14,697 bases of DNA from Deltaproteobacteria bacterium (GTDB lineage Bacteria; SAR324; JACQKK01). This document shows positions 12,889-14,697 of this stretch, piece after piece. Location: NCBI GenBank assembly GCA_029858165.1, contig JAOUFO010000014.1:1-14697 (forward strand). Reading direction: 5' to 3'. Made by a program: the position numbers and the translations under genes. The notes under the pieces are model-generated. The model made no database searches. It had not been told where the DNA came from and saw only the letters and a list, made by a program, of their open reading frames with translations. The number at the start of each line of letters is the position of its first letter. Positions within the stretch are counted from its first letter, which is position 1.

Positions 12889-14235
12889 TTATCGCCATTC
12901 CCGGCCCAGAATCCGCTGAATTTGTTCTTTGGCGCCGGGGATAAGCGGTCCCAGGTTGGCCAAACCGCCGGGGGCCACCCATTCCACCCCGGCCACCTCC
13001 TGGGGGCAGGGTTTCAGGCCGGAAATATCCTCCACCGCCACCTCCACCCAATGAAGCCGGTAATCCCCGGAAAAACTCAAAGAGTTGCCCAGCACCCGGC
13101 CCGGCCGACCTTTCAGATTCAGTTCCTCAAACAACTCCCGCACGGCCCCCTGGGGGGGGGATTCCCCTGCTTCCAGCACCCCTCCCGGCAGCCCCCACAA
13201 CCCCCCCGCCCGTGGGAGTTCTTCCGGGCGCAAAATCATCAACAGCCGTCCTTCGTGTCGCACCACCGCCAGCACCCCGGCGGGGATGTCAAAGGTGGGC
13301 TTCAACCGGTAGCCGTCGGCTTCATCCACCAAGGGCAAAGTATTTAACCGGCCAAATTTTTTAACCAGCCGATCCCAGTCGGGGTGGTTCACCCGGATAT
13401 CCGGCAAGGGGGGCAGGTAAAAATCCTGAAAGCTTTTTTGGGCCAGTGCCTGGGTGTAGGCCTGGTTCAGCGCCGCCGTAAACCCCCCTAACTGCCCCTG
13501 GATCGGTTTGCGGTTGCGGCCCGGGTCCATTCCTTCGGTCACCTTTTTGGCTATTCTCAGCAGGCTGGATACCATTTCCCCATAGGCATCCTCGGTCAGC
13601 AGGTGGGCCTCCAAAGAGACCTGGTCAAACCGGTCACGAATCACCAGCAGGTGGTGCACATCCTCCCGCAGGTAGGTGAATATCTTTTCCGGGATGTCCC
13701 GCTGGCCGTTTTTGCCTTTTAGAATATCGGTAAGGATGTAGCTGACCTTGCGGGATTGGATGGCGCTTTCACGGTCTATGCCGCAAATGGTTTCCAGCCC
13801 TTTCAGGGAAATATGCTGATTGGAGGTGCGGCGGAAGAATTCCAGTTTCAGGTCCACATGGGGGATTTCATCCAGAATGGTCCGGGGGGCCGTTCCATCC
13901 CGGGCCAGCCGCTCCCGGATCCAGGGCAGATCGTTGTCGGAACCGGAAAAACTAAGCAGATAGGCTCCCGGATTCTCCCCCCGGATTTCCCCCAAGCGGG
14001 AAAGAAACCATTGGATCAGCTCCATTTCATCCTCACGGCGCAGGATGGTGCCGATTTCCGATACGCACCGGGCCGATTCCGGGTCGTAGGTCTCCAGTCC
14101 GATCATGCAGATCACCGGGGCGGCCCCGGTAAACGAATTGGCCATTTCCAGGTCAAAGGCCACCGCCTCCGCCGGGGAATTATCCAATTTGCCGGGAATC
14201 AGCACCCGGGTGACTTTGACCTGTGGGTGGGGCAT
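12889..14235 (-). CDS. Fusion protein: DEDDy 3'-5' exonuclease domain + Nudix hydrolase domain
   Basis: A 448-residue cytoplasmic protein. Residues ~20-205 form an RNase-H-like DEDD exonuclease: ExoI as FDLE (D28, E30), ExoII within LLSFSGSDNDLPWI (D102), and ExoIII as Y188-x3-D192 (TYLREDVHHL), the DEDDy type. It resembles the YprB/predicted PolB-like exonuclease group. A helical linker (~205-315) follows. Residues ~318-448 form a Nudix hydrolase, with the box G352-x5-E358-x7-R366-E367-L-F-E370-E371-L-N-L; the usual Gly before the last hydrophobic is Asn373. Nudix enzymes cleave nucleoside diphosphates linked to another moiety (oxidised dNTPs, dinucleotide polyphosphates, RNA caps). Both active sites appear intact. 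ATG 14235 is chosen because homology starts soon after it and GGAG lies just upstream (close spacing); the frame runs on to 14409 without family resemblance. Substrate unknown. Confidence 0.82.
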   Translation of the reverse strand: MPHPQVKVTRVLIPGKLDNSPAEAVAFDLEMANSFTGAAPVICMIGLETYDPESARCVSEIGTILRREDEMELIQWFLSRLGEIRGENPGAYLLSFSGSDNDLPWIRERLARDGTAPRTILDEIPHVDLKLEFFRRTSNQHISLKGLETICGIDRESAIQSRKVSYILTDILKGKNGQRDIPEKIFTYLREDVHHLLVIRDRFDQVSLEAHLLTEDAYGEMVSSLLRIAKKVTEGMDPGRNRKPIQGQLGGFTAALNQAYTQALAQKSFQDFYLPPLPDIRVNHPDWDRLVKKFGRLNTLPLVDEADGYRLKPTFDIPAGVLAVVRHEGRLLMILRPEELPRAGGLWGLPGGVLEAGESPPQGAVRELFEELNLKGRPGRVLGNSLSFSGDYRLHWVEVAVEDISGLKPCPQEVAGVEWVAPGGLANLGPLIPGAKEQIQRILGREWR

Positions 14236-14277
14236 GGCTCCAAAGACGTAAAAAAGGTTGGCGTTCCTCCGGCTTTT

Positions 14278-14291
14278 GTGACCGGGGTCAC
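14278..14291. promoter_or_regulatory. Inverted repeat GTGACC-GG-GGTCAC between divergent genes
   Basis: A perfect six-base-arm inverted repeat with two-base spacer, 43 bases upstream of the exonuclease-Nudix start and ~150 bases before the restriction-enzyme start. TTGACA at 14292-14297 abuts it on the plus strand, but no -10 at proper spacing follows. An operator is possible, not shown. Confidence 0.3.
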
Positions 14292-14442
14292 TTGACACCA
14301 GCCGGGGTTTAAGCTGAAGTTTTATACCAATTTCACGCCGAAAGGGCACTCCAAAAGGGAAAAAAAGAAATGGAGGGCCCACCGGGGGAGGGAAAACACC
14401 AAGGTCCATGCGCGCGAAAGCAGGGTTCGCACAGGGTTCAAC

Positions 14443-14697
14443 ATGAACATGAAAGACGATATTCGTGATCTTGCCGATGGCTATTCGGCCCGGCTTTCAG
14501 CGAAGATGGAGTCGCGTATGGCCGAGATGGGGCAGGATGACAGGTCTCATTTTCTTATTTATCAAGTGCTGGGGATATCCGAAGAGGAGGGAACACGGAT
14601 TGATGCCTATCAGAATAAAGGCCGCTTTCTGTACAAATATGCGGGATCGTTTCTGGAAGAAGCGGTCAAGCACTGTTTCAAATGTACTTACCCGGAT
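14443..14697 (+). CDS. Probable type II restriction endonuclease, ApaLI-like (N-terminal 85 aa; 3' end outside window)
   Basis: The frame is open to the right edge. The segments HFLIYQVLGISEEEGTRIDA and YQNKGRFLYKYAGSFLEEA resemble, from memory, the N-terminal region of ApaLI-family type II restriction endonucleases, which cut double-stranded DNA at a short palindrome and need a partner methyltransferase. The catalytic core is not in view, so activity cannot be judged. ATG 14443 has AGGG six bases upstream; ATG 14449 is an alternative. Codon use (CGT, CTT, TCG, GCG, AGG, ATA) and lower GC contrast with the GGG/CCC-rich style of every other gene in the window, as expected for transferred DNA. 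If it is a restriction gene, a DNA methyltransferase should lie next to it, beyond the edge; none is on the left. Coding status is secure; the name is moderate. Confidence 0.55.
   Translation, partial: MNMKDDIRDLADGYSARLSAKMESRMAEMGQDDRSHFLIYQVLGISEEEGTRIDAYQNKGRFLYKYAGSFLEEAVKHCFKCTYPD

Overview
The window looks like high-GC chromosomal DNA from a free-living Gram-negative bacterium, most likely a proteobacterium. The reasons are general: class II aldolase, LepA, RsgA, closely spaced genes on both strands, and heavy use of GGG/CCC codons. No rRNA, tRNA or lineage marker is present, so I do not name a taxon. The window opens inside one gene (class II fructose-bisphosphate aldolase) and closes inside another (a probable type II restriction endonuclease).

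Layout. 1-1010: aldolase 3' end, two strong hairpin terminators back to back, then a short minus-strand gene for a signal-peptide-bearing Ala/Lys/Pro-rich protein with a long structured leader. 1011-5001: an RNase II/R-type exoribonuclease (minus) divergent from lepA (plus). 5029-6614: an FGGY carbohydrate kinase close behind lepA, broken by one frameshift and carrying low-complexity insertions. 6615-6844: palindromic, REP-like DNA. 6816-8471: a large minus-strand protein I do not recognise. 8547-9384: no convincing gene; the second half is a markedly AT-rich island with a 12-bp direct repeat. 9385-10413: rsgA, convergent with a YgjP/SprT-like metallopeptidase (10419-11147, minus). 11148-11428: a palindromic element and a plausible extended -10 promoter. 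11429-12421: a PfkB-family (adenosine-kinase-like) kinase. 12422-12888: a 73-bp tandem repeat and palindromes. 12889-14235 (minus): a fusion of a DEDDy 3'-5' exonuclease domain with a C-terminal Nudix hydrolase domain. 14443-end: first 85 residues of a probable restriction enzyme with a different codon style.

How the genes fit together. Several products concern RNA and ribosomes: LepA (EF4), RsgA (30S maturation GTPase), the RNB exoribonuclease, and possibly the exonuclease-Nudix fusion. They do not form one operon; most neighbours are divergent or convergent and separated by repeat-rich spacers. The right edge may be the start of an accessory or defence region. The items most worth a second look are the exonuclease-Nudix fusion, the restriction-enzyme boundary, the structured leader before the small secreted protein, the orphan 551-residue protein, and the broken kinase.
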